A DNA stretch of 64,000 nt from an uncultured Alphaproteobacteria bacterium (GTDB lineage: Bacteria; Pseudomonadota; Alphaproteobacteria; HIMB59; GCA-002718135). Positions 36,066 to 46,000 of this stretch are shown here, piece by piece. Where the stretch lies: contig CACBLW010000007.1 in assembly GCA_902540265.1 (NCBI GenBank), positions 21,465-85,464 of the forward strand. Direction: 5' to 3'. The notes under the pieces were generated by a model. It did not search any database. It had not been told where the DNA came from and was given only the letters and a program-made list of their open reading frames with translations. How positions within the stretch are numbered: position 1 is the first letter of the stretch; the number at the start of each line of letters is the position of its first letter. A program made the translations under genes and the position numbers.

Positions 36066-37172
36066 TTACATAATGACATCATGGACATTACTTTCGCGGG
36101 CTCCTGCTTTAGAAATAAACACAAATTTACAATTGCCTTGCATTTTCTTAATCGTTTTATGACCAGTGTACCCCATAGAAGATCTTAAGCCACCAACAAG
36201 TTGATACGCTACATCTTCTATTTTACCTTTATATGGAACCATCCCTTCCACACCTTCTGCCACTAATTTTTTGGCATTCTTTGTTTCTTCTTGGGAGTAT
36301 CGATCAAAAGAACCTTTTTGCATTGCTCCTACTGAACCCATACCTCTATAGGATTTAAATTTTTTACCTTTAATCGTTAATAATTTTCCTGGTGATTCTT
36401 CAGTGCCAGCAAATAAAGACCCTATCATACACGCACTTGCACCGCCTGCTATAGCTTTTGCAATATCACCTGATGTTTTTATTCCTCCATCTGCAATCAC
36501 AGGAATTTTAAATTTTTTGGCAACTTGAAATGTTTCCATTACAGCGGAGAGTTGAGGAATACCAACACCAGTCACAACCCTTGTTGTACAAATTGATCCT
36601 GGTCCAATACCTACTTTAATAGCATCTACACCAGCACTAATTAAATCTGATGCAGCTTTTTTTGTAGCAATGTTTCCAACTATGAGAGGTGTTTTCTTTA
36701 AAACTTTTTTTGCTTTTTCAATAAATTGTAAAGTTGTTTTCGTATGTGCATGAGCAACATCAATAAAGACTATATCAACACCAAATTTTAATAATTCTAA
36801 TAGTCGTAAGTACGCATTATTTTCCACACCAATTGCAGCGCCCACCGCAATCCGTCCATTAGAATTAATTACAGCATTTTGAAATTTTTTAGCGTTAATT
36901 TTAAAGCTATGAACTTTTTTTACTTCGCTTGCTTGTTTATCAATTGGCATATTACGGTGAATAACACCTAGACCACCATGTAGTGCGAGATTGATCGCCA
37001 TTTTATTCTCTGTTACGGTATCCATAGCAGCGGAGAGTATGGGAATATGTAATTTGACTTTTCCAATGGTAATCGATGTATCTACATCTTTTGGTTTGAT
37101 CTCCGAATACGCTGGTGAGAGCAGAACATCATCAAAAGTAACGGAATAATTGGTATTTATCTGGTAGGCCAT
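36066..37172 (-). CDS. guaB: IMP dehydrogenase lacking the CBS module
   Basis: I start at ATG 37170-37172 ([20 protein letters not shown], 368 aa); a TTG three codons earlier is possible. It has the IMPDH catalytic loop [19 protein letters not shown] and the flap [11 protein letters not shown] followed by [13 protein letters not shown]. The flap and catalytic-loop sequences fit IMP dehydrogenase rather than GMP reductase, although length is close to the latter. The roughly 110-residue CBS (Bateman) domain, normally inserted after SEVKKV, is replaced by a linker of about 15 residues. It makes XMP from IMP for GMP synthesis. The CBS pair usually gives nucleotide feedback, so control here should differ. 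Confidence 0.9.
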   Translation of the reverse strand: MAYQINTNYSVTFDDVLLSPAYSEIKPKDVDTSITIGKVKLHIPILSAAMDTVTENKMAINLALHGGLGVIHRNMPIDKQASEVKKVHSFKINAKKFQNAVINSNGRIAVGAAIGVENNAYLRLLELLKFGVDIVFIDVAHAHTKTTLQFIEKAKKVLKKTPLIVGNIATKKAASDLISAGVDAIKVGIGPGSICTTRVVTGVGIPQLSAVMETFQVAKKFKIPVIADGGIKTSGDIAKAIAGGASACMIGSLFAGTEESPGKLLTIKGKKFKSYRGMGSVGAMQKGSFDRYSQEETKNAKKLVAEGVEGMVPYKGKIEDVAYQLVGGLRSSMGYTGHKTIKKMQGNCKFVFISKAGARESNVHDVIM

Positions 37173-37244
37173 TTCCAACAATATTTATTTTGTTTCGATT
37201 TGTAAAATAAATAGTTCAAATAATACTTTTTGAACCCCTATGTC

Positions 37245-37724
37245 TTAAATTTTATATTCGAAGTTCTGCGTTGTAGGGTTAATCTTAATTAATCTGGCAC
37301 CATTACGAATATGATAGTGTGTAGCAACGGGAGTTAAAGGCGAAATAGTAATGATGCTTTCAAATTGCTCTTTTGATTTAATATATTTTTGTAATTCTTT
37401 CATAATTTTTTTCCCTGCCCCTTTTTTAAAAGACCATAACGTATAGGCAATTGGAATGGTTGCTTGATCTTCTTCAACACTCATTAAATCCATTTCTTTA
37501 ATGGTTGCAGGTATTTCATTTGTAAAGGCAAAGCACGCAATACCCTCGATATCATCTTTATATTTGAGGCCAAAAATTTTTCTTCCTTTTGAGGTACGAA
37601 AGTCATTATCCAGTTCAGGGCGTACTGGATCATCAGACGGATTAACACCATCTAGTTCAACAAGTTCTGTTTTTTTGATCCAACTAAAGAAATCAAACTC
37701 GTATTTGTATCTGCCAATTTTCAT
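37245..37724 (-). CDS. Probable GNAT-fold acetyltransferase
   Basis: This 159-aa protein has a central beta-strand GLKYKDDIEGIACFAFTNE, then IAYTLWSFKKGAGKKIMKEL resembling the GNAT acetyl-CoA loop (x-x-G-x-G-K-x-x), and a late strand YHIRNGARLIKINP. The family call is structural inspection only. The substrate is unknown. It is on the minus strand upstream of guaB (72 bp between stop and the guaB start) and divergent from the MATE gene. Confidence 0.55.
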   Translation of the reverse strand: MKIGRYKYEFDFFSWIKKTELVELDGVNPSDDPVRPELDNDFRTSKGRKIFGLKYKDDIEGIACFAFTNEIPATIKEMDLMSVEEDQATIPIAYTLWSFKKGAGKKIMKELQKYIKSKEQFESIITISPLTPVATHYHIRNGARLIKINPTTQNFEYKI

Positions 37725-37843
37725 TTAAAGTATGTAATGCTTTATAAGATTTAATTAATAAAGATAGTGAATAATTTGTTACTTTAGTGATTGGATAAAT
37801 AGTTTATTATCAAATTTTACTAATAAAAATCTATATATTTATA

Positions 37844-39157
37844 ATGCCCTCTAAATCTTCTATCAAAAATATAATTAAACTTTCTATTCCAATATTTTTT
37901 GCAAACTTAGCTATTCCTTTAGTTGCTATTGTTGACACAGGACTAATGGGCAATCTTGATAATGCAAGTTACTTAGTTGCTACCAGTATTGCGGCAAGTG
38001 TTTTTTCGATGATTTTCTGGAGTTTTGGTTTTCTGCGTATGGGTACGGTCGGCATGGTTGCTCAAGCTCATGGATCAAAAGATTATCAGGAAATTATAAA
38101 TATATTTTTAAGAAATATTTTTTTTGTAATTATTATTTCCTTACTACTTATTATTTCTCAGAGATTTATATTTCAAATATCATTATCCATATTTGAACTA
38201 TCATTAGAAACAAAAAAATATTTTAAAGATTATTTTAATCTTCGTATTTATTCCTCCTTTGGAGAGCTTACTATCTTTGTTATTACAGGATTGTTTATTG
38301 GTTTACAGAAAACAAAAACATCAAGTATCATTATTGGTTTCTTTTCTATTACAAATATTCTTTTTAGCTTATTTTTTGTTTTATACTTAAATTTGAATGT
38401 TCAAGGTGTTGCTCTTGGTACTTTAGTCTCTTCTTCTCTTACAACAATTATTTTTTTATTTTATACTTTTTTTGATTTAAATAAGTTTGTTCAGTTAGAA
38501 TTTAACACACAGAAGATTTTTAACTTTAATAAAATTAAAAATATTTTTAATATTAATTTTAATATATTTATCCGGTCTATTCTTCTTACATTTGCTTTCT
38601 TATATTTTACCTACCTTGGAAATTCTATCAGCGAGGAGACAGTTGCCGCAAACACAATATTGCTTAACCTAACGATGCTATCTGCGTTTATTCTTGATGC
38701 CTATGCATTTTCAACAGAGGGTATTGTTGGATATTCTATTGGCTCTAAAAATTTACGTTTATTAAAAGACGTTGTTAAAAATTCTTTTATTTTAAGTTCT
38801 TCTTCAGCTTTATTAATATGTGTTATTTTTTTCTTTGGTAATCATTTCTTTATTATTGCCATGACAGATATACCTAAGATTAGAAACATTTGTTTTTCTT
38901 ATGCATATTGGATTGTTATTATTCCTTTTATTTCCTCTTTCTGTTTTCAATTTGATGGTATCTTTGTTGGAGCCTCCCAAACAACGGAACTGCGAAATGC
39001 CATGATAGTCTCTGTTGGTATTTATATTATCTGCTCCTTCTTTTTGATTGCAAGTTTTGGTAACAATGGTTTGTGGTTATCGCTCTCCATTTTCTTTATT
39101 ACCAGAGCCTTGACCCTATTTTATTTTATGGGCAGAATTTATCGTCGCATTTTGTAA
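37844..39157 (+). CDS. MATE family multidrug/cation efflux transporter
   Basis: This 437-aa membrane protein has about 12 helices. The first halves show SIPIFFANLAIPLVAIVDTGL and GHLG-like loop MGNLDNASYLVAT, then FWSFGFLRMGTVGMVAQAHG, all characteristic of MATE (DinF-like) exporters driven by H+ or Na+. The second half repeats this with AANTILLNLTMLSAFILDAY. No regulator is adjacent. A 116-bp gap separates it from the downstream secretion operon, so co-transcription is uncertain. Confidence 0.9.
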   Translation: MPSKSSIKNIIKLSIPIFFANLAIPLVAIVDTGLMGNLDNASYLVATSIAASVFSMIFWSFGFLRMGTVGMVAQAHGSKDYQEIINIFLRNIFFVIIISLLLIISQRFIFQISLSIFELSLETKKYFKDYFNLRIYSSFGELTIFVITGLFIGLQKTKTSSIIIGFFSITNILFSLFFVLYLNLNVQGVALGTLVSSSLTTIIFLFYTFFDLNKFVQLEFNTQKIFNFNKIKNIFNINFNIFIRSILLTFAFLYFTYLGNSISEETVAANTILLNLTMLSAFILDAYAFSTEGIVGYSIGSKNLRLLKDVVKNSFILSSSSALLICVIFFFGNHFFIIAMTDIPKIRNICFSYAYWIVIIPFISSFCFQFDGIFVGASQTTELRNAMIVSVGIYIICSFFLIASFGNNGLWLSLSIFFITRALTLFYFMGRIYRRIL

Positions 39158-39211
39158 TATCATTAAATTTTTTCTAGAAATTTATATTTTTTTTCTTATA
39201 AAAAAATAAAA

Positions 39212-39234
39212 ATAAGGTTGGTCCAAACCCTTAT
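39212..39234. promoter_or_regulatory. Stem-loop upstream of the two-partner secretion operon
   Basis: ATAAGGTT and AACCCTTAT pair with one bulged base around a 6-nt loop (GGTCCA). Runs of A flank it on both sides. On the minus strand it would be followed by a T-rich tract, so a terminator blocking antisense transcription is possible; on the plus strand it lies 40 bp before the tpsA1 ATG and might be a leader hairpin. No strong promoter was identified. Confidence 0.35.
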
Positions 39235-39273
39235 AAAAAAAAGGCCTCATAAATATTAATATAAGTATTAAGT

Positions 39274-42200
39274 ATGAGAGTTTTTGTTATAACTTTTCTT
39301 GTCTTATTTTATTCATGTCTTTTGTGGGCAGAATTACCAAATGGTAACACAACTATCACAGGTGATATTTCAATTAGCTCTGATACTCAAACGATGACCA
39401 TCCACCAACAATCAAACCAGGCTATTATTGAATGGAATAGTTTTAATATCGGGGAAAATAATACTGTTACCTTTCAACAACCATCAAGTAGTTCTAGCAC
39501 TCTTAATAGAGTTATCTCCGGCAATCCAACGACACTTGCAGGATCTCTTAACGCCATTGGTAAAGTATTTGTGGTGAATGAAAACGGTGTCTACTTTACA
39601 CCAACATCTACTATTAATGCGCATTCGTTTGCTGCCTCTACGCTTTCTCTCTCCAATGATAATTTTCTTAATAATATTTTTTCTTTTAGTTCTTCAAATC
39701 AATCATCCCTTCAATCAATTATTAATAAGGGATCGATCACGACATTAGATGGAGGCTTTACTGCTCTACTAGGCGGTGCGATCAATAATGAAGGGACCAT
39801 TAATGCCAACCTTGGAAAACTTGGTCTTGGTGCGGGAAAAGAAATCACCTTAGATTTAAGTGGAGACAAATTTTTACAAGTAGCGGTGCCAATAGAATTG
39901 GCCACGACAATTCTTGATGACGAAAATAACGATGTTAAAGCTCTCATTCAACATGCTGGATCTTCTAATGCTCACACTATAGATATTGATATTGGATCAG
40001 CTAAAACAGCATTAAACAACGCCGTGTTCATTCCTGGTAATCTTGTTGCCACAACAGCTTCACAAGAAAATGGTGTTATTACTCTTGGAGGAAGTACGGC
40101 GCCTATTAATGTTTTAGGAAACATGACTGCAAAGGAAGGTCTCGTTAATATTGATGCGGGTTTAATCTCTTTTACTGGAAAGGTAGATGTATCAGGTGAA
40201 GACTCAGGTAATACTAACTTTGCATCGATAGGTAATATCTATCTTGATGGATCCATTGATGCATCATCAACAGTGGCACAAGGAGGTAATATTACTCTTT
40301 CGTCATCAAATAAAATTATACAAACATCGAATAGCACTTTAGATGCCTCTGGAACAGAAGGAGGAGACATAAATATTAGTGCAAAAAATTTTGAAACATC
40401 AGGAAATATTATAGCTGCAGGTTTTAATGGTGTGGGAGGACAACTTGATATTGAAGCAAGCAGTAAAGCAACCCTTTATACATCAAACCTTGATGCGAGT
40501 GGTACTAGTAGAGGTGGTTTAGTAAGAATTGGTGGTGCGTTTCAAGGAAGTAATGATCTAACACGGACAACAGCACAAGAAGAAACATTTATTAATCGTT
40601 GGGGAATTCTTCCAAGTATGAAAAATGCACAATTTGTTTTTATAAACAAAGGCGCTATCATTGACGTTGCTTCTAGTAATGGTGATGCAGGCACAGCAAT
40701 CATTTGGAGTGATCAAGAAACAACGATGCTGGGAAAAATTCTTGCAACAGGAACAATAGGCGGGTCAGTTGAAATATCATCAAAGGATACACTTCGTCAT
40801 ATTGGACTAAATGATATTTCAATTAGTGCTGGTGGTCATTTACTTTTAGATCCTAAAAATATTACTATCGGGGATGTTGGCACCTCAAAAAATTGGACAT
40901 ATCAATCAATAATAGATAGTTCTGCTAATAGTGCAGTCGACTTGACTAGTTTTAATATGGCAAATGATGATCAATTTGGAATGTCCGGTGTAAGATTAAG
41001 CGGAGATGGAACAAAACTTGGTGTACTTTCACGGCTTGACGATGGCTATAATGATAGTAGCAATAATTATGCAGCTCTTTATTTATTTCAGTTTAGTGAC
41101 ACAAACTTTTCCAATCCAACTCTTAGAGGTATTATAGGTAAAGGTTATGATGCTTTATCAGGTACTCATCCTGGCAGTTTAGATTTTGAATTTCCATCAA
41201 ATGATCCTTATCCCCCTCAGTTTGATTTAGATTATGATGGTGATCGTCTGGTATTAGGAGCACCAATACATAACGCCCCCGGTAAAGCGGGTTCTGTCTA
41301 TACTATTAAATTTGACGATACTAATTTTACTAATCCAACCATTGTTGGGCATATCTCCGAGACTCCTAATGCAGCCTACAGTCAAAATTTACAACTATTA
41401 GATTTATTTAACCAGGGATTTGGAGGTGGGATCGCTCTTAATTCTGATGGATCAAGAATGGCAGTAGCAGTGCTTGAAGGTATTCATTTAATTTCATTTA
41501 GTGATACAAATTTTACATCTCCCACAATAACAAGGGTACTCTGGGCTGAGAGTAGAAGTACACCATATTCATATAATTCTACTTTCCCTATAACGAGTAT
41601 TAATTACCATACATTAGGTAATAATATACCATATAATTTGAATTTAACCGATGATGCCACAGCTCTTTCGTTTACAGGTTCTGAAAATAATATAGTTACT
41701 TTCTCAGATAATAATTTTTCTAATCCTTCACTTGCTCTTCAATTTAAACATGATTGCTCATCGTGTACTGGTAATAATAATATTAGCTTCGATGCCCCTG
41801 CTGGCGGAAATCGTGGCGTTCGTGCTCATGCGTTAAGTGGAGACGGACGCACTCTTTTAATATCATCTAACACATCAGGTGATTATATAATTAAAGCGTA
41901 CGGTTTTAGTGATACAAGTTTTTCAAACCCAACATTAATTTCCTCATTTTATGCTTTGAATGGTGCAGATGTACAAAAAATGGCTTTAAGTTCTGATGGT
42001 TCCAACCTTGCTTTAGGATATACAAGTGGAGGTGTAGAATTATTGACGTCATCTAATTATCTTGATGGTACAGCCTATACTGAAGATTCCAGTAGTGATA
42101 TTACAATTAGTGTGGATGCGCTTGAAGCTCTTCTTGATACCAATGTGAACGTGACACTTCAAGCGAACACCGATATTATAATTAACGCGCCCATTACAAC

Positions 42201-42999
42201 AACTGGCACAGGAACATTAAGTCTGCATGCTGGACGTGATGTTGATATTAATAAGTCAATTAGTACTTCTGGTAATTTAGCAATTATTGCCAGTGACACG
42301 AGTACTAATAATGTCGTGAGTGCGCAGCGTGATAGCGGGACCGGTGATATCTTAGCAGCCTATGAAAGTGATGGAACAACATCTATAAGTTTATCGGCAA
42401 GTGATTTAGATATAACACTTAATAACGGCAGTGGTGTGAGTAATGCCAGTATGGGGAACATTGAACTTGCCACTATTACCGCTACTACAGGAACACTGCA
42501 ATCAGCTAACTTTAGTGGTTCGGGAGCAGCTGTCAGTGATAAAGCGCACGATGGCACAACGTCAGCAACAGTTGCTACAACAGGATCTGTTTCAGGATTA
42601 ACGTTAGTTGGTAGTGACTTAGCACTTGTAAATACAGCCACATTCACATCAGCAACTATTGGTGCAGCAAAAGATGCAACAGTGGACTATGATCTCAGTG
42701 GCTATTTAAGTAGCACGATGGATGTGACAGATACAAGTAGTACTGCTATTACCGAGAGTGTCACAGCAGCTATAACTGGGACAAGTTCGAGCAGTTCTTC
42801 AATCGAAAATAATAATGTAGAAGTGACCAGTAATGATCAAACAGAAATTGTGGAAAACATGATTGGAGACATTAACAAAATTGTTCCTTTCGTATCTGTA
42901 GACGCTATAGTTGGCTCAAATATGTCCCTTCAATTAGCAAGAGAAGCCAACATACAATCTGCTCTAAATACTGAAGGTTCAGGTTTTCAAAGTCTATAA
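39274..42999 (+). CDS. Two-partner secretion exoprotein (TpsA) with FG-GAP-like repeats and YDG domain, copy 1
   Basis: This 1241-aa exported protein has a signal peptide MRVFVITFLVLFYSCLLWA. The TPS (haemagglutination activity) domain follows, with FNIGENNTVTFQQP, VFVVNENGVYFTP (for the usual NPNGI motif) and AHSFAASTLSL. A beta-helix-like part runs to the marker LLLDPKNITIGD near residue 535. Next, about residues 540-935, come roughly six irregular repeats resembling FG-GAP propeller blades, for example DQFGMSGVRLSGDGTKLGVL. The end holds a YDG-like domain (DKAHDGTTSATVA, about 1085-1165) and a tail DINKIVPFVSVD shared with copy 2. It would be secreted through the TpsB at 48337. The ligand is unknown; adhesion is the family's usual role. 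Confidence 0.88.
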   Translation: MRVFVITFLVLFYSCLLWAELPNGNTTITGDISISSDTQTMTIHQQSNQAIIEWNSFNIGENNTVTFQQPSSSSSTLNRVISGNPTTLAGSLNAIGKVFVVNENGVYFTPTSTINAHSFAASTLSLSNDNFLNNIFSFSSSNQSSLQSIINKGSITTLDGGFTALLGGAINNEGTINANLGKLGLGAGKEITLDLSGDKFLQVAVPIELATTILDDENNDVKALIQHAGSSNAHTIDIDIGSAKTALNNAVFIPGNLVATTASQENGVITLGGSTAPINVLGNMTAKEGLVNIDAGLISFTGKVDVSGEDSGNTNFASIGNIYLDGSIDASSTVAQGGNITLSSSNKIIQTSNSTLDASGTEGGDINISAKNFETSGNIIAAGFNGVGGQLDIEASSKATLYTSNLDASGTSRGGLVRIGGAFQGSNDLTRTTAQEETFINRWGILPSMKNAQFVFINKGAIIDVASSNGDAGTAIIWSDQETTMLGKILATGTIGGSVEISSKDTLRHIGLNDISISAGGHLLLDPKNITIGDVGTSKNWTYQSIIDSSANSAVDLTSFNMANDDQFGMSGVRLSGDGTKLGVLSRLDDGYNDSSNNYAALYLFQFSDTNFSNPTLRGIIGKGYDALSGTHPGSLDFEFPSNDPYPPQFDLDYDGDRLVLGAPIHNAPGKAGSVYTIKFDDTNFTNPTIVGHISETPNAAYSQNLQLLDLFNQGFGGGIALNSDGSRMAVAVLEGIHLISFSDTNFTSPTITRVLWAESRSTPYSYNSTFPITSINYHTLGNNIPYNLNLTDDATALSFTGSENNIVTFSDNNFSNPSLALQFKHDCSSCTGNNNISFDAPAGGNRGVRAHALSGDGRTLLISSNTSGDYIIKAYGFSDTSFSNPTLISSFYALNGADVQKMALSSDGSNLALGYTSGGVELLTSSNYLDGTAYTEDSSSDITISVDALEALLDTNVNVTLQANTDIIINAPITTTGTGTLSLHAGRDVDINKSISTSGNLAIIASDTSTNNVVSAQRDSGTGDILAAYESDGTTSISLSASDLDITLNNGSGVSNASMGNIELATITATTGTLQSANFSGSGAAVSDKAHDGTTSATVATTGSVSGLTLVGSDLALVNTATFTSATIGAAKDATVDYDLSGYLSSTMDVTDTSSTAITESVTAAITGTSSSSSSIENNNVEVTSNDQTEIVENMIGDINKIVPFVSVDAIVGSNMSLQLAREANIQSALNTEGSGFQSL

Positions 43000-43005
43000 G
43001 CATTT

Positions 43006-46000
43006 ATGAAAAATGCTTTTATTTTTCTTCTCACTTTTCTCTTTCTAGAAACACAATTCGTCTACGCTTCCTCTCTTCCAAGCGGGGAAAATATTATCTC
43101 CGGGGATATTTCTGTCAGTTCATCACAAAATTCCATGACGATTACCCAGTCTTCCGAACAATCGATTATTGAATGGACGAGTTTTGATATTGGGGCACAA
43201 AATAGTGTAACCTTTAATCAACCTTCTATTAATGCAAGTGCTTTAAATAGAGTTGTCTCTGGAAATCCAACAACGCTTGCTGGTGTATTAAATGCCAATG
43301 GTAAAGTTTTTGTGGTGAATGAAAACGGTGTCTACTTTACACCCACGTCGACAATCAATGCGCATTCCTTTGCTGCCTCCACGCTGGCTTTATCCAATGA
43401 TGATTTTCTCAATAATAAATTTCTATTTAAAGCAGATAATGTAAATAATATTTTTTCTTCTATTATTCATAAAGGTTCTATTACCACTTTGGATGGAGGC
43501 TTTACTGCTCTCTTAGGTGGTGCTATTAATAATGAAGGTACGATTAATGCGAACCTTGGTAAAATTGGAATAGGGGCTGGAAAAGAAATTACATTAGACT
43601 TGAGCGGTGATAAATTTTTACAAGTAAGCATTCCATTTAGTGAAGCGATAACATTACTCGATCAAAATGCAGAAGAATTAAATACCATTATCAATCATGC
43701 AGGAACATCAACGGCAAATAGAATAGACATTGATGTTGGCGCTGCTAAAAATGTTGTTCAGCGCGCTGTCAATATTCCAGGTAATCTTGTTGCAACTACG
43801 GCCTCACAAAAAAATGGCGTCATTACCCTTGGGGGTGCAGGTGATATTGTCGTTGCAGGAAATTTAACAGCCAAAGAAAATGGTAAAATTAACGTAGAAG
43901 GTAATTTTTTATCTTTTGGTGGTAAAGTTGATGTGTCAGGTGCAAATGAAGGAACAATAAGTTTTAATAGTACAGGTGAAATATCTTTAGGTGGAACTCT
44001 AAATGCTTCTTCCTCTACTAATGCTGGTGGTAAAATTGATATTCAATCTGATTATAAAATTATTCAAAGTCATGGCAGTGAAATTAATACATCAGGAAAT
44101 ACTAAGGGTGGTAATATTCTAGTATCAGCACCAAACATTATGTCTTCAGGCTCTATGTCTTCAAAAGGCAGTCAACAAGGCGGTTTCATTGATATAGAGT
44201 CTGAAGGTTACATTCGTTTATTATCTACTGATATTAATGTAGCAGGTAATACCCATGGAGGGTTAGTTCGTATTGGGGGAGAATTTCAGGGTAATAATAA
44301 TTTAACAAGAACTACCCAGCAACAAGATGTTTTTATTGATAGGTGGGGTGAAAGACGATCACTTGTTAACGCAAAAACTATTTTAATATCAGATGGATCG
44401 AATATTGATATTTCCTCTTCTAATGGCGATGCAGGTACAGCAATCATTTGGAGTGATCAAGAAACGACTATGCTTGGTAATATTGATGCAACAGGCATAA
44501 CAGGAGGTGCTGTTGAAATTTCCTCCAAAGACACATTACGACATGTTGGATTATCAAATGTCAATATATCAGAGGGTGGCCAATTATTACTTGATCCAAA
44601 AAATATTACTGTTGGAACGGGTGTAACTTCTCAAAACTGGATTCATTTGGGCTTAATTGGAAAGGACTATGCCCCTACATCAACAAACGATGTAGGGGAG
44701 TCTAATCTAACTAAGGTTGAAAATTTTGGAAGTGCTATAGCAATCAGTGATGATGCTACTTTAATGGCTGTAGGTGCTAGAAATGGTAAATCAAATAATA
44801 ATAAAAGAACTGGAGTGGTATATTTGTACCAATTTGATGATGGAAATTATACTAATGCAACACTGATAGGTCGTATTGGAAAAGGATACACTGGAGGAAA
44901 AAATGTAGATAATTCATTTCTTCAAAAGGATGACAAGTTTGGTCGCTCTGTATCTTTTAATAGTACAGGGACTAGATTGGCAGTTGGAGCAACAGGTGAT
45001 GATGCAAAAAATGATGGCACAACAGAAGCTGGTGCGGTTTATCTAATAAGCTTTGATGATACTTCTTACTCAGGTGGTGAAATTACTGGAATAATAGGAG
45101 GTGGTTATACAGGATCTAAGGATGTGAATTTATTTCGACAGGGAATTGTTAAAAAAGGTAATACTTTAAGTGATTATGATTTATTTGGTTCAAGTGTAGC
45201 ATTAGACGGTGATGCAGATGTTCTGGCTGTTGGATTAAAAGGTGATGATGGTTTTGAAGAACATGTTAATAATTATCAAAAAGATAGAGTTGGCGGAGTA
45301 TTTATAATTGCTTTTGATGATACAGATTTTTCTGGAGGTAAAGTTGTATCACGAATTGGCAATGGTTATCAAAATTTAAGCACTAACAGTGATTGTGCGA
45401 AAACTAACAAGTGTGCTGTAATCGCAAATGATTTTGATACGAATAGCGATACTGATTTAACCCCCAAAAAAAACGATGAATTAGGTTCAGCAGTTTCTTT
45501 TAATCACGATGGTTCTCTGCTTGCTATTGGATCTTGGCGAGATAATGGTAAAAATAATAATCAAGGTAACTCAGGTGCTGTACGATTATTTAAGTTTATG
45601 AATAGTGGAAGCCTTGTTTCTGCTGCAACAGGTATACCAACCTATATTGGATCTATAGGAAAAGATTATGATTATCTTGATGCAAGTGACTCAAGTGTTC
45701 ATGCAGTAACTTTGGCTAATGGAGATCGATTTGGAAACTCTGTTGCCTTTGATAAAGATGCTGATCGATTAGCTGTTGGCTACTGGGATCAATCTAACCC
45801 TGGTGGTAACAACCCTAAATCAGGAGCTGTAAATTTATATACGCTAACCGACAACCTTGCTTCTGCAACCTACGTTGGAACAATCGGAAACCGTTATACA
45901 GGAACAAAAGATATAGATGTGGAAAGTTCATTATCTAATAATGATCAATTTGGTGAAGGTGTAGCCTTGAATGAAACAGGTAGTCGCCTTGTAATGTCAT

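Noticed and set aside
36066..37172. GMP reductase (guaC) as identity of the CBS-less gene
   Set aside because: Catalytic loop [11 protein letters not shown] and the [11 protein letters not shown] flap match IMP dehydrogenase, not GuaC.
42360..42647. 95-codon minus-strand frame in tpsA copy 1, with a similar one at 47595-48011 in copy 2
   Set aside because: They recur because the YDG-region codons are similar in the paralogs; the protein has no recognisable pattern.
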